Assembly (NCBI GenBank): GCA_963971305.1
Contig: OZ020306.1
Location: 42,181,512-42,245,511 of the forward strand
Direction: 5' to 3'
Origin: Arcuatula senhousia
Lineage: Eukaryota > Mollusca > Bivalvia > Mytilida > Mytilidae
Length of the DNA: 64,000 nt
The first letter of the stretch is position 1; every line of letters starts with the position of its first letter. Position numbers and translations under genes: made by a program. Positions 55,601 through 62,100 of this stretch are shown here, one piece after another. The notes under the pieces were generated by a model. It was not told where the DNA came from, made no database searches, and saw nothing but the letters and a program-made list of their open reading frames with translations.

Positions 55601-55634
55601 GTGTATTCTGTTCAATGCTCGGCTATAACAACCC
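25560..55634 (+). CDS. Large multi-SRCR-domain gene (scavenger receptor / DMBT1-like), 3' end not seen
   Basis: Nineteen SRCR half-domain exons (nine full domains plus the first half of a tenth) follow a candidate leader exon at 25560-25602. Each domain uses two exons, typically 148 and 164 bp. Introns between domains are phase 1 and the intron inside each domain is phase 2, so each domain is a symmetrical 1-1 module of 104 codons. Each full domain has the six cysteines of group A: WGTxC and VxC in the first exon, and LxCxG, DIxxC, xxCxH and VxC in the second. Group A domains are known to be split over two exons, which agrees. Such proteins are secreted or membrane-bound and bind microbial or polyanionic ligands; bivalves have many. 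No transmembrane, CUB or ZP exon is visible, but the 3' end lies beyond the satellite or is lost. The start codon was not located. Confidence 0.85.
26036..26895 (+). CDS. SRCR domain 1
   Basis: Exons 26036-26180 (145 bp) and 26732-26895 (164 bp). The first encodes [26 protein letters not shown] and ARVICRMLG. The second encodes [30 protein letters not shown] and [11 protein letters not shown]. All six group-A cysteines are present. The split codon GG|T is glycine. The exon end and its donor at 26896 are the start of a tandem array that copies this splice site (see 26850-27215). Confidence 0.85.
26850..27215 (+). repeat. 53 bp minisatellite built from an exon end and its splice donor, seven copies
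   Basis: The last ~40 bp of the SRCR domain 1 exon plus GTAAGGAAAAAATA are repeated seven times head to tail. Donors (GT) lie at 26896, 26949, 27002, 27055, 27107, 27159 and 27211. The first three intervals are exactly 53 bp and the next three are 52 bp. The first four copies are nearly identical; the last three have drifted. Reading on past the first donor shifts frame and meets a stop at the start of the third copy. Confidence 0.92.
27535..28188 (+). CDS. SRCR domain 2
   Basis: Exons 27535-27685 (151 bp) and 28025-28188 (164 bp). Visible motifs are [27 protein letters not shown] and [10 protein letters not shown], then [37 protein letters not shown] and DVGISC. All six group-A cysteines are present. 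NCT and NTT are potential N-glycosylation sites. Confidence 0.88.
28702..30860 (+). CDS. SRCR domain 3
   Basis: Exons 28702-28849 (148 bp) and 30697-30860 (164 bp). Motifs are [37 protein letters not shown], then [38 protein letters not shown] and DVALEC. Cysteines are complete. The 1.85 kb intron holds repeat fragments but no other exon. Confidence 0.88.
28850..30696. other. Intron of SRCR domain 3 with repeat fragments
   Basis: Contains CpG-bearing repeat-like sequence at 28915-29110, the TGATGAAGGTTAATCCAGAA to ATCGTGTCTTTTTGGC repeat at 29410-29540, and an inverted pair TTTAGCACCCCGA (about 30138) and TCGGGGTGCTAAA (about 30424) that may bound a small MITE. No coding exon is supported. 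Confidence 0.5.
31045..31115. repeat. Short inverted repeat around AAGGTCACCC
   Basis: TAAGGTCACCCTCGGGG and the facing GCCCTCGGGTGACCTTA form a hairpin of about 13 paired bases around a CAA loop, between CCCCTCG and TTGGGG. It is GC-rich within an AT-rich intron and contains GGTCA/TGACC half-sites. Confidence 0.6.
31228..31880 (+). mobile_element. Hairpin-ended repeat, GTCTCGCC family
   Basis: The left end is a 35 bp interrupted palindrome at 31228-31262 (GTCTCGCCT, inner GCGAC/GTCGC, AGGCGAGAC). The body has about three diverged units with AAAAGTATAATAGCTA, CATCTGATATTTGGTATAC and TGTGACCTTGACCCCATTTT. The right end near 31852-31861 reads CAGGCGAGAC, inverted to the left end. No coding sequence. 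It lies in the intron between SRCR domains 3 and 4. Confidence 0.7.
31990..32660. mobile_element. Two RE3 retroelement tails, facing
   Basis: A plus-strand fragment at about 31990-32290 (CACTAAGATCGCAACGG, then TTCGAAATGCCTATA) is followed by a minus-strand copy at about 32342-32650 that starts with GATAAAGGTAATAACAAAAC, the complement of the RE3 3' end. Both are truncated and non-coding. Confidence 0.6.
32765..33339 (+). CDS. SRCR domain 4
   Basis: Exons 32765-32912 (148 bp) and 33176-33339 (164 bp). Motifs are [37 protein letters not shown] and RMLGY, then [34 protein letters not shown] and DDVGVDC. Six group-A cysteines are present. This domain has the shortest internal intron of the gene (263 bp). 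Confidence 0.9.
33569..34200 (+). mobile_element. Hairpin-ended repeat with ~145 bp units carrying AGGTCAnnnTGACCT
   Basis: The left end has a 21 bp interrupted palindrome at 33573-33593 (CCGACCAC, GTGGATCGG) and a (GTCC)n-like stretch. Three to four units of about 145 bp follow, sharing TTTGGTTAAGTTCTTGGT, TTGGATACTAGATGTTGGGG and a 15 bp palindrome AGGTCACTGTGACCT at 33759-33773 and 33905-33919, with a degenerate third at 34050-34064. No coding sequence. It lies between SRCR domains 4 and 5. Confidence 0.75.
34505..40615 (+). CDS. SRCR domain 5
   Basis: Exons 34505-34652 (148 bp) and 40452-40615 (164 bp), separated by a 5.8 kb intron that a large inverted-repeat element fills. Motifs are [37 protein letters not shown], then [38 protein letters not shown] and DAGVDC. 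Cysteines are intact, but the usual RMLGY after VIC has become SMHDF. The phase across the large intron (TT|A) fits. Confidence 0.85.
34850..35135 (+). mobile_element. RE3 retroelement tail
   Basis: Diverged copy ending in AGTTTTGTTATTACCTTTAT at about 35110-35129. Internal matches include ATCGCAAT, AAAACTTAGTTTAA and TTTGGAATGTATGCAC. It carries its own inverted segment (AATCACGACCATAAT and ATTATGGTCGTGATT). Non-coding. Confidence 0.55.
35160..35452. mobile_element. Repeat ending in a GTCCCCGC hairpin
   Basis: A 28 bp interrupted palindrome, GTCCCCGCT to AGCGGGGGAC, lies at 35425-35452. The preceding ~280 bp (ACCAATATAGTGG, CACGCTCACACGCACAC) is unlike the surrounding intron. The hairpin end is the reason for grouping it with the other hairpin-ended elements; the left border is not defined. 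Confidence 0.45.
35870..36545 (+). repeat. 26 bp minisatellite, left arm
   Basis: About 25 copies of CAGTACTGCAATTTGCTGTC plus ATTTTA with small variations (CAATCTGTAGTC, CTATTTGTAGTC). Each copy contains the 8 bp palindrome CAGTACTG. Long open frames run through it in several phases only because the unit lacks stops; they are not genes. Confidence 0.9.
37196..37560 (-). pseudogene. Possible retroelement tail (RE3-like), minus strand
   Basis: Minus-strand reading from about 37558 gives a segment ending in [20 protein letters not shown], which resembles the basic, aromatic C-terminal end of the reverse-transcriptase family at 54750-54930. ATAAAGGTTATAAC at about 37201 resembles the complement of the RE3 3' end. 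If correct, this is a truncated retroelement inside the core of the long-armed element. The similarity is weak. Confidence 0.3.
38168..39133 (+). mobile_element. Second AGAGGCTCCC-family element, ~158 bp units, right end missing
   Basis: Starts with AGAGGCTCCCAGGAGCCTGA and CGCTCACCTG, the same left end as the element at 14777, but its body is a different tandem unit of 155-159 bp (CATCTGACAACTTCGACCCT at about 38348, 38503, 38662, 38820 and 38978). The (GGAC)n tail and right palindrome of the other copy are absent; it stops at the inner edge of the right inverted arm. Confidence 0.7.
39715..40340 (-). repeat. 26 bp minisatellite, right arm (inverted)
   Basis: The same unit as at 35870-36545 in reverse orientation (CAGTACTGTAAAATGACAGC plus AAATTG), about 24 copies. 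The order of variants near the outer ends matches the left arm in mirror image. The frames of 155-189 codons on the minus strand here are by-products of the repeat. Confidence 0.9.
40616..41880. other. Intron between SRCR domains 5 and 6
   Basis: AT-rich intron sequence. No exon, repeat array or inverted repeat was noticed in it. The short open frames present have no recognisable motif. Confidence 0.4.
41881..42893 (+). CDS. SRCR domain 6, with a 33-residue in-frame insertion
   Basis: Exons 41881-42028 (148 bp) and 42631-42893 (263 bp). The first is standard: [29 protein letters not shown] and RVVCRILGY. The second is exactly 99 bp longer than the 164 bp norm. It begins [19 protein letters not shown] and TETDIASC. 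Then about 33 extra residues, including a second [14 protein letters not shown] stretch with two added cysteines, precede the normal ending [17 protein letters not shown]. No in-frame GT-AG removal of the insert was found. The domain would have eight cysteines instead of six. Confidence 0.82.
42505..42600 (+). repeat. Dispersed repeat GAGTCTTGAATAGAC, copy 1
   Basis: GAGTCTTGAATAGACAAAAT and TTATTGTCTGGAACTTTGTT recur at about 54408-54475. Both copies lie in SRCR introns, one 30-130 bp before an exon and the other next to a reverse-transcriptase remnant. It is a dispersed element of unknown type. Confidence 0.6.
43452..44480 (+). pseudogene. Degenerate reverse transcriptase (Penelope-like or related), frameshifted
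   Basis: Reverse-transcriptase motifs are spread over several frames. [16 protein letters not shown] lies near 43590. From 43789 come [38 protein letters not shown] and [28 protein letters not shown] lies near 44140 and [17 protein letters not shown] near 44223. The catalytic YxDD box has become YIDH and at least two frameshifts separate the parts, so it is dead. The palm motifs recall Penelope-type RTs; no endonuclease is visible and the class is an inference. It lies in the intron between SRCR domains 6 and 7. Confidence 0.75.
44515..44700 (+). repeat. Dispersed repeat family R7, copy 2
   Basis: Contains GGCAGGAACCGTTTACTCTT, GAGTTCACTCG, TTTGTGTTTTGTGTTTATTA and GCCCTTTTGGACTTTTGACA, as at 20340-20530. 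It directly follows the reverse-transcriptase remnant, so it may be that element's 3' tail. Confidence 0.6.
45185..45290 (+). repeat. Dispersed repeat family R7, right part, copy 3
   Basis: Only the right end is present: TTTGTCCCGTTCTTGTTGG, CCCTTTCGGACTTTTGACAT and ATTGGTACCTCTGCTTC. The shared end with variable left borders suggests 5' truncation, as in retroposons. Confidence 0.6.
46151..46792 (+). CDS. SRCR domain 7
   Basis: Exons 46151-46298 (148 bp) and 46632-46792 (161 bp, one codon short of the norm). Motifs are [38 protein letters not shown] and RMLGF, then [37 protein letters not shown] and DVGVSC. Cysteines are complete. Confidence 0.88.
46891..47563. mobile_element. TTAA-flanked MITE with GGTAGTACA ends
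   Basis: TTAAGGTAGTACA at 46891 and TGTACTACCTTAA ending at 47563 are mirror images, with TTAA at both borders as the probable target duplication. The interior (about 670 bp) has no transposase and itself contains an R7 right-end fragment at about 47190-47290. TTAA duplications are typical of piggyBac-type elements. It lies between SRCR domains 7 and 8. Confidence 0.7.
47789..49338 (+). CDS. SRCR domain 8, lacking the DIxxC segment
   Basis: Exons 47789-47936 (148 bp) and 49190-49338 (149 bp). The first is standard: [29 protein letters not shown] and NVICHMLGY. The second is exactly 15 bp short. It reads [20 protein letters not shown] and TETE, then jumps to [12 protein letters not shown] and DIGVSC. 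The missing five codons include the DI and the cysteine that normally pairs with the LxCxG cysteine, which is left unpaired. Frame is kept, so the exon can still be translated. Confidence 0.85.
48394..48947. mobile_element. TTAA-flanked MITE with GGTGKCTCGRGGCT ends
   Basis: The left end TTAAGGTGTCTCGGGGCT (48394) and the complement of the right end, TTAAGGTGGCTCGAGGCT (to 48947), match at 16 of 18 bases. TTAA marks both borders. The 554 bp element is non-coding, contains two GGGTCACCGTT-type stretches and resembles MITEs I recognise from bivalves. It lies in the internal intron of SRCR domain 8. Confidence 0.75.
49731..50843. repeat. Inverted-repeat element of ~1.1 kb
   Basis: AATCAGAATTCCAATTTTC and ATATCCTTATTTGTACTAGG near 49731-49800 face their diverged complements at about 50785-50843 (TAGGATCCAGAGTACAAATA, GTAATTCTGATT). 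The AT-rich interior has no coding capacity. It is probably an old MITE in the intron between SRCR domains 8 and 9. Confidence 0.55.
50858..50985. repeat. Strong hairpin with nested palindromes
   Basis: AAGTCTGAGAATATTCTCAA at 50885-50904 and its exact complement at 50927-50946 form a 20 bp stem with a 22 bp loop. Each arm contains the palindrome GAGAATATTCTC. Pairing continues more weakly outward (AAATATT, CACAAAAC/GTTTTATG, CCCCAG/CCGGGG). Confidence 0.8.
51587..52718 (+). CDS. SRCR domain 9
   Basis: Exons 51587-51734 (148 bp) and 52561-52718 (158 bp, two codons short). Motifs are [38 protein letters not shown] and RSVGY, then [38 protein letters not shown] and DVGIIC. Six cysteines remain, but the usual WLDD is MSGL, DI is GI and GWG is NWD, so the domain is more diverged than domains 1-7. 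Confidence 0.83.
53066..53632. mobile_element. TTAA-flanked MITE with GGTTAGTGAGGACACCTG ends
   Basis: TTAAGGTTAGTGAGGACACC at 53066 and its exact complement ending at 53632 give an 18 bp terminal inverted repeat inside TTAA duplications. The 567 bp element has no transposase frame. TTAA borders point to mobilisation by a piggyBac-type transposase; this is inference. It lies in the intron between SRCR domains 9 and 10. Confidence 0.85.
54408..55225 (+). mobile_element. RE3 retroelement fragment with reverse-transcriptase C-terminus
   Basis: Starting near 54535, [33 protein letters not shown] and [15 protein letters not shown] are readable. After a frame change near 54715 come [17 protein letters not shown] and [16 protein letters not shown]. 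Reading ends near 54905 and the non-coding tail continues to TTTTGTTATTACCTTTAT at about 55206-55223. It is a 5'-truncated, frameshifted remnant. It also provides the uninterrupted reference for the copy split at 14777-16769. Confidence 0.75.
55487..55634 (+). CDS. SRCR domain 10, first half only
   Basis: A 148 bp exon with normal acceptor (TTTGTAG), donor (GTAAGA) and phases. It encodes [19 protein letters not shown], then [20 protein letters not shown] and SMLGY. Both first-half cysteines are kept, but the WGTxC core is replaced by YSGAC. The matching second-half exon is not found before the satellite begins at 55920 nor inside it up to 64000. It may lie beyond the array or be lost. Confidence 0.75.
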
Positions 55635-55935
55635 GTAAGACATATCAATTAGTAATATCAAGAACTATTGTTTAGTTGGTTCCTCAATGCCAATTCCAGT
55701 TTAACGCATACATTTTGTTGAACCACACTAGCCATTGTCAACAAAATAACCACAACTAACAATACTGGAATCTGTATTAATTCATTAAAATACATAAAAA
55801 GACAATTACAAAAATGCATTCTGCAATCAAATTGCAATGCTTCTTCCACAAATTCAAATTGATCTTTCTTATAAATCATTAGATGTAATAGTCATATCAC
55901 GTTAATAACTAGATTTTATAATGGACGTCAAGTTG

Positions 55936-56155
55936 GTTACTTATTCCTTATTCCCTATTCGTTACTTATTCCCTATTCCCTATTCGTTACCTATTCGTTA
56001 CTTATTCCCTATTCCCTATTCGTTACCTATTCGTTACTTATTCCCTATTCCCTATTCGTTACCTATTCGTTACTTATTCCCTATTCCCTATTCGTTACCT
56101 ATTCGTTACTTATTCCCTATTCGCTACTTGTTCGTTCAACGAATGGAAAACGAAT
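55936..56155 (+). repeat. Short tandem array at the left edge of the satellite, opposite orientation
   Basis: About five copies of a ~35 bp unit made of TTATTCCCTATTC and GTTACCTATTCG. These are the reverse complement of the GAATAGGTAACGAATGGGAAACGA-like core of the satellite monomers to the right. The strand switch occurs at about 56125-56140 (TTCGTTCAACGAATGG), so the junction itself is a small palindrome. Confidence 0.8.
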
Positions 56156-59100
56156 AGGTAACAGGCTTTTCACAGCTAGAAAATACATGCGATCGGCACT
56201 TTATTGCCATTAAAAGATTGGTTATGTCAAGTCTGACTGCCTGTTACCTCACTTATACCAATAAAAAGTATTTTAGTAGGGCCGATGTACGCTAGATCGA
56301 ATAGGAAACGAATAGGTATCAGGCTTTTCACAGTTAGAAGACACATGCGATCTTCATTTTATTGTCATGAAAAGACAGATTATGTCAAGTCTGACTGCCA
56401 GTAACCTCATTTATCCCAATAAAAAGTTTGTAAGGAGGGCCGATATACGCTAGTTTGGATAGGCATGCAAAATATAGGAATGGGTATCAGGCTTTTCACA
56501 GCTAAAAGACACACGAGATTTGCACTTTATTGTTATGAAAAGATTAACCATGTCAAGTCTGATAGCCATTTACCCCATTTATCCCATTTATCCCAATAAA
56601 AAAGTCTTTAAGTAGGGCCAATATACGCTTGCTTGAATAGACAACGAATGGGAAACGAATAGGTAACAGGCTTTTCACAGCTAAAAGACAAATGAGATCT
56701 GCACTTTATTGTCATGAAAAGATTAACCATGTCGAGTCTGACTGCCTGTTACCTCAGTTATCCCAATAAAAAGTATTTTAGTAGGGCCGATATACGCTAG
56801 TCCGAATAGGCAATGAATGGGAAACGAATAAGTAACAGGCTTTTCACAGCTGAAAGACACATGAGATCTGCACTTTAATGTCATGAAAAGATAGATTATG
56901 TCAAGTCTGACTGCCAGTAACCTCATTTATCCCAATAAAAGGTCTTTAAGTAGGGCCAATATACGCTAGTTCGAATAGGCAACGAATGGGAAACGAATAG
57001 GTAACAGGCTTTTCACAGCTTAACGACGCATGATATCTGCACTTTATTGTCATGAAAAGATAGATTATGTCAAATCTGACTACCAGTAACCTCATTTATT
57101 CCAATAAGAGGTCTTTAAGTAGGGCCAATATACGCTAGTTCGAATAGGCAACGAATGGGAAACGAATAGGTAACAGGCTTTTCACAGCTTAACGACACAT
57201 GATATCTGCACTTTATTGTCATGAAAAGATAGATTATGTCAAGTCTGACTGTCAGTAACCTCATTTTTCCTAATAAAAGGTATTTTAGTAGGGCCAATAT
57301 ACGCTAGTTCGAATAGGCAACGAATGGGAAACGAATAGGTAACAGGCTTTAAACAGCTAAAAGACACATGATATCTGCACTTTATTGTCATGAAAAGATT
57401 AACCATGTCAAGTCTGACTGCCTGTTACCTCAGTTATCCCAATAAAACGTATTTTAGTAGGGCCTCATCGCTAGTCCGAATAGGTAATGAATTGGAAACG
57501 AATAAGTAACAGGCTTTTCACACCTGAAAGACACATGAGATCAACCCTTTATTGCTATGAAAAGGTTAATTATGTCAAGTCTCATTGCCTCTAACCTCAT
57601 TTATCCCAATAATCAATCTATTGGTAGGGCAGATTTTCTGTATTTCGAATAATAAACGAATGGGAAACGAATAGGTAACAGGCTTTTCACAGCTAGAAGA
57701 CACATGAGATCTACACTTTATTGACATGAAAAGGTGAATTATATCAAGTCTCATTGCCTGTAACCTCATTTATCCCAATAATTAATCTATTGGTAGGGCA
57801 AATTAACGCTATTTCGAATAGGTAACGAATGGGAAACGAATAGGTAACAAGCGTTTCACAGCTAGAAGACACATGAGACCTACACTTTATTAACATGAAA
57901 AGGTTAATTATATCAAGTCTCATTGCCTCTAACCTCATTTATCCCAATAATCAATCTAATGGTAGGGCAGATTTTCGGTATTTCGAATAAGAAACGAATG
58001 GGAAACGAATAGGTAACAGGCTTATCACAGCTAAAAGACACATGGGATCAACCCTTTATTGCTATGAAAAGGTTAATTATGTCAAGTCTCATTGCCTGTA
58101 ACCTCACTTATCGCAATAATTAATCTTTTGGTAGGGCAGATTGACGATATTGCGAATAGGAAATGAATAGGTAACAGGCGTTTCACAGCTAGAAGACACA
58201 TGAGATCTACACTTTATTGACATGAAAAGGTTAATTATGTCAAGTCTCATTGCCTGTAACTTCATTTATCCCAATGATTAATCTAATGGTAGGGCAAATT
58301 AACGCTATTCCGAATAGGTAACGAATAGGAAACGAATAGGTAACAAGCATTTCACAGCTAAAAGACACATGACACCTACACTTTATTGACATGAAAAGGT
58401 GAAATATATCAAGTCTCATTGCTTGTAACCTCATTTATCCCAATAATTAATCTAATGGTAGGGCAAATTAACGCTATTTCGAATAGGTAACGAATGGGAA
58501 ACGAATAGGTAACAAGCGTTTCACAGCTAGAAGACACATGACACCTACACTTTATTAACATGAAAAGGTTAATTATATCAAGTCTCATTGCCTCTAACCT
58601 CATTTATCCCAATAATCAATCTATTGGTAGGGCAGATTTTCGGTATTTCGAATAAGAAACGAATGGGAAACGAATAGGTAACAGGCTTATCACAGCTAAA
58701 AGACACATGGGATCAACCCTTTATTGCTATGAAAAGGTTAATTATGTCAAGTCTCATTGCCTGTAACCTCACTTATCGCAATAATTAATCTTTTGGTAGG
58801 GCAGATTGACGATATTGCGAATAGGAAACGAATAGGTAACAGGCGTTTCACAGCTAGAAGACACATGGGATCAACCCTTTATTGACATGAAAAGGTTAAT
58901 TATGTCAAGTCTCATTGCCTGTAACCTCATTTATCCCAATGATTAATCTAATGGTAGGGCAAATTAACGCTATTCCGAATAGGTAACGAATGGGAAACGA
59001 ATAGGTAACAAGCATTTCACAGCTAAAAGACACATGAGACCTACACTTTATTGACATGAAAAGGTGAAATATATCAAGTCTCATTGCTTGTAACCTCATT

Positions 59101-62100
59101 TGTCCCAATAATTAATCTAATGGTAGGGCAAATTAACGCTATTTCGAATAGGTAACGAATGGGAAACGAATAGGTAACAAGCGTTTCACAGCTAGAAGAC
59201 ACACGAGACCTACACTTTATTGACATGAAAAGGTTAATTATATCAAGTCTCATTGCCTCTAATCTCATTTATCCCAATAATCAATCTATTGGTAGGGCAG
59301 ATTTTCGGTATTTCGAATAAGAAACGAATAGGAAACGAATAGGTAACAGGCTTTTCACAGCTAGAAGACATTCGAGATCAATGATTTTATTGCTATGAAA
59401 AGGTTAATTATGTCAAGTCTCATTGCCTCTTACCTCATTTATCCCAATAATCAATCTATTGGTAGGGCAGAATTTCGGTATTTCGAATAAGAAACGAATG
59501 GGAAACGAATAGGTAACAGGCTTTTCACAGCTAGAACACATATGAGATCAATCCTTTATTGCTATGAAAAGGTTAATTATGTCAAGTCTCATTGCCTGTA
59601 ACCTCACTTATTGCAATAATTAATCTTTTGGTAGGGCAGATTGACGATATTGCGAATAGAAAACGAATAGGTAACAGGCGTTTCACAGCTAGAAGACACA
59701 TGAGATCTACACTTTATTGACATGAAAAGGTTAATTATGTCAAGTCTCATTGCTTCTAACCTCATTTATCCCAATAATCAATCTATTGGTAGGGCAGATT
59801 TTCTGTATTTCGTATAAGAAACGAATAGGAAACGAATAGGTAACAGGCTTTTCACAGCTAGAAGACATTCGAGATCAATCCTTTTATTGCTATGAAAAGG
59901 TTAATTATGTCAAGTCTCATTGCCTCTTACCTCATTTATCCCAATAATCAATCTATTGGTAGGGCAGATTTTCGGTATTTCGAATAAGAAACGAATAGGT
60001 AACAAGCATTTCACAGCTAAAAGACACATGAGACCTACACTTTATTGACATGAAAAGGTGAATTATATCAAGTCTCATTGCCTGTAACCTCATTTATCCC
60101 AATAATTAATCTAATGGTAGGGCAAATTAACGCTATTTCGAATAGGTAACGAATGGGAAACGAATAGGTAACAAGCGTTTCACAGCTAGAATACACATGA
60201 GACCTACACTTTATTGACATGAAAAGGTTAATTATATCAAGTCTCATTGCCTCTAACCTCATTTATCCCAATAATCAATCTATTGGTAGAGCAGATTTTC
60301 GGTATTTTGAATAAGAAACGAATGGGAAACGAATAGGTAACAGGCTTCTCATAGCTAAAAGAAACATGAGATCAACCCTTTATTGTTATGAAAAGGTTAA
60401 TTATGTCAAGTCTCATTGCCTCTTACCTCACTTATCGCAATGATTAATCTTTTGGTAGGGCAGATTGACGATATTGCAAATAGGAAACGAATAGGTAACA
60501 GGCGTTTCACAGGTAGAAGACACATGAGATCTACACTTTATTGACATGAAAAGGTTAATTATGTCAAGTCTCATTGCCTCTAACCTCATTTATCCCATAA
60601 TCAATCTATTGGTAGGGCAGATTTTCTGTATTTCGAATAAGAAACGAATAGGAAACGAATAGGTAACAGGCTTTTCAAAGATAGACGTTATATGAGATCA
60701 ATCCTTTTATTGCTATGAAAAGGTTAATTATGTCAAGTCTCATTGCCTGTAACCTCATTTATCCCAATGATTAATCTAATGGTAGGGCAAATTAACGCTA
60801 TTCCGAATAGGTAACGAATGGGAAACGAATAGGTAACAAGCATTTCACAGCTAAAAGACACATGAGACCTACACTTTATTGACATGAAAAGGTGAAATAT
60901 ATCAAGTCTCATTGCTTGTAACCTCATTTATCCCAATAATTAATCTAATGGTAGGGCAAATTAACGCTATTTCGAATAGGTAACGAATGGGAAACGAATA
61001 GGTAACAAGCGTTTCACAGCTAGAAAACACATGAGACCTACACTTTATTGACATGAAAAGGTTAATTATATCAAGTCTCATTGCCTCTAATCTCATTTAT
61101 CCCAATAATCAATCTATTGGTAGGGCAGATTTTCGGTATTTCGAATAAGAAACGAATGGGAAACGAATAGGTAACAGGCTTTTCACAGCTAGAAGACATA
61201 TGAGATCAATCCTTTATTGCTATGAAAAGGTTAATTATGTCAAGTCTCATTGCCTGTAACCTCACTTATTGCAATAATTAATCTTTTGGTAGGGCAGATT
61301 GACGATATTGCGAATAGGAAACGAATAGGTAACAGGCGTTTCACAGCTAGAAGACACATGAGATCTACCCTTTATTGACATGAAAAGGTTAATTATGTCA
61401 AGTCTCATTGCTTCTAACCTCATTTATCCCAATAATCAATCTATTGGTAGGGCAGATTTTCTGTATTTCGAATAAGAAACGAATAGGAAACGAATAGGTA
61501 ACAGGCTTTTCACAGCTAGAAGACATTCGAGATCAATCCTTTTATTGCTATGAAAAGGTTAATTATGTCAAGTCTCATTGCCTCTTACCTCATTTATCCC
61601 AATAATCAATCTATTGGTAGGGCAGATTTTCGGTATTTCGAATAAGAAACGAATGGGAAACGAATAGGTAACAAGCATTTCACAGCTAAAAGACACATGA
61701 GACCTACACTTTATTGACATGAAAAGGTGAAATATATCAAGTCTCATTGCTTGTAACCTCATTTATCCCAATAATTAATCTAATGGTAGGGCAAATTAAC
61801 GCTATTTCGAATAGGTAACGAATGGGAAACGAATAGGTAACAAGCGATTCACAGCTAGAAGACACATGAGACCTACACTTTATTGACATGAAAAGGTTAA
61901 TTATATCAAGTCTCATTGCCTCTAACCTCATTTATCCCAATAATCAATCTATTGGTATGGCAGATTTTCGGTATTTCGAATAAGAAACGAATGGGAAACG
62001 AATAGGTAACAGGCTTTTCACAGATAGAAGACATATGAGATCAATCCTTTATTGCTATGAAAAGGTTAATTATGTCAAGTCTCATTGCCTGTAACCTCAC

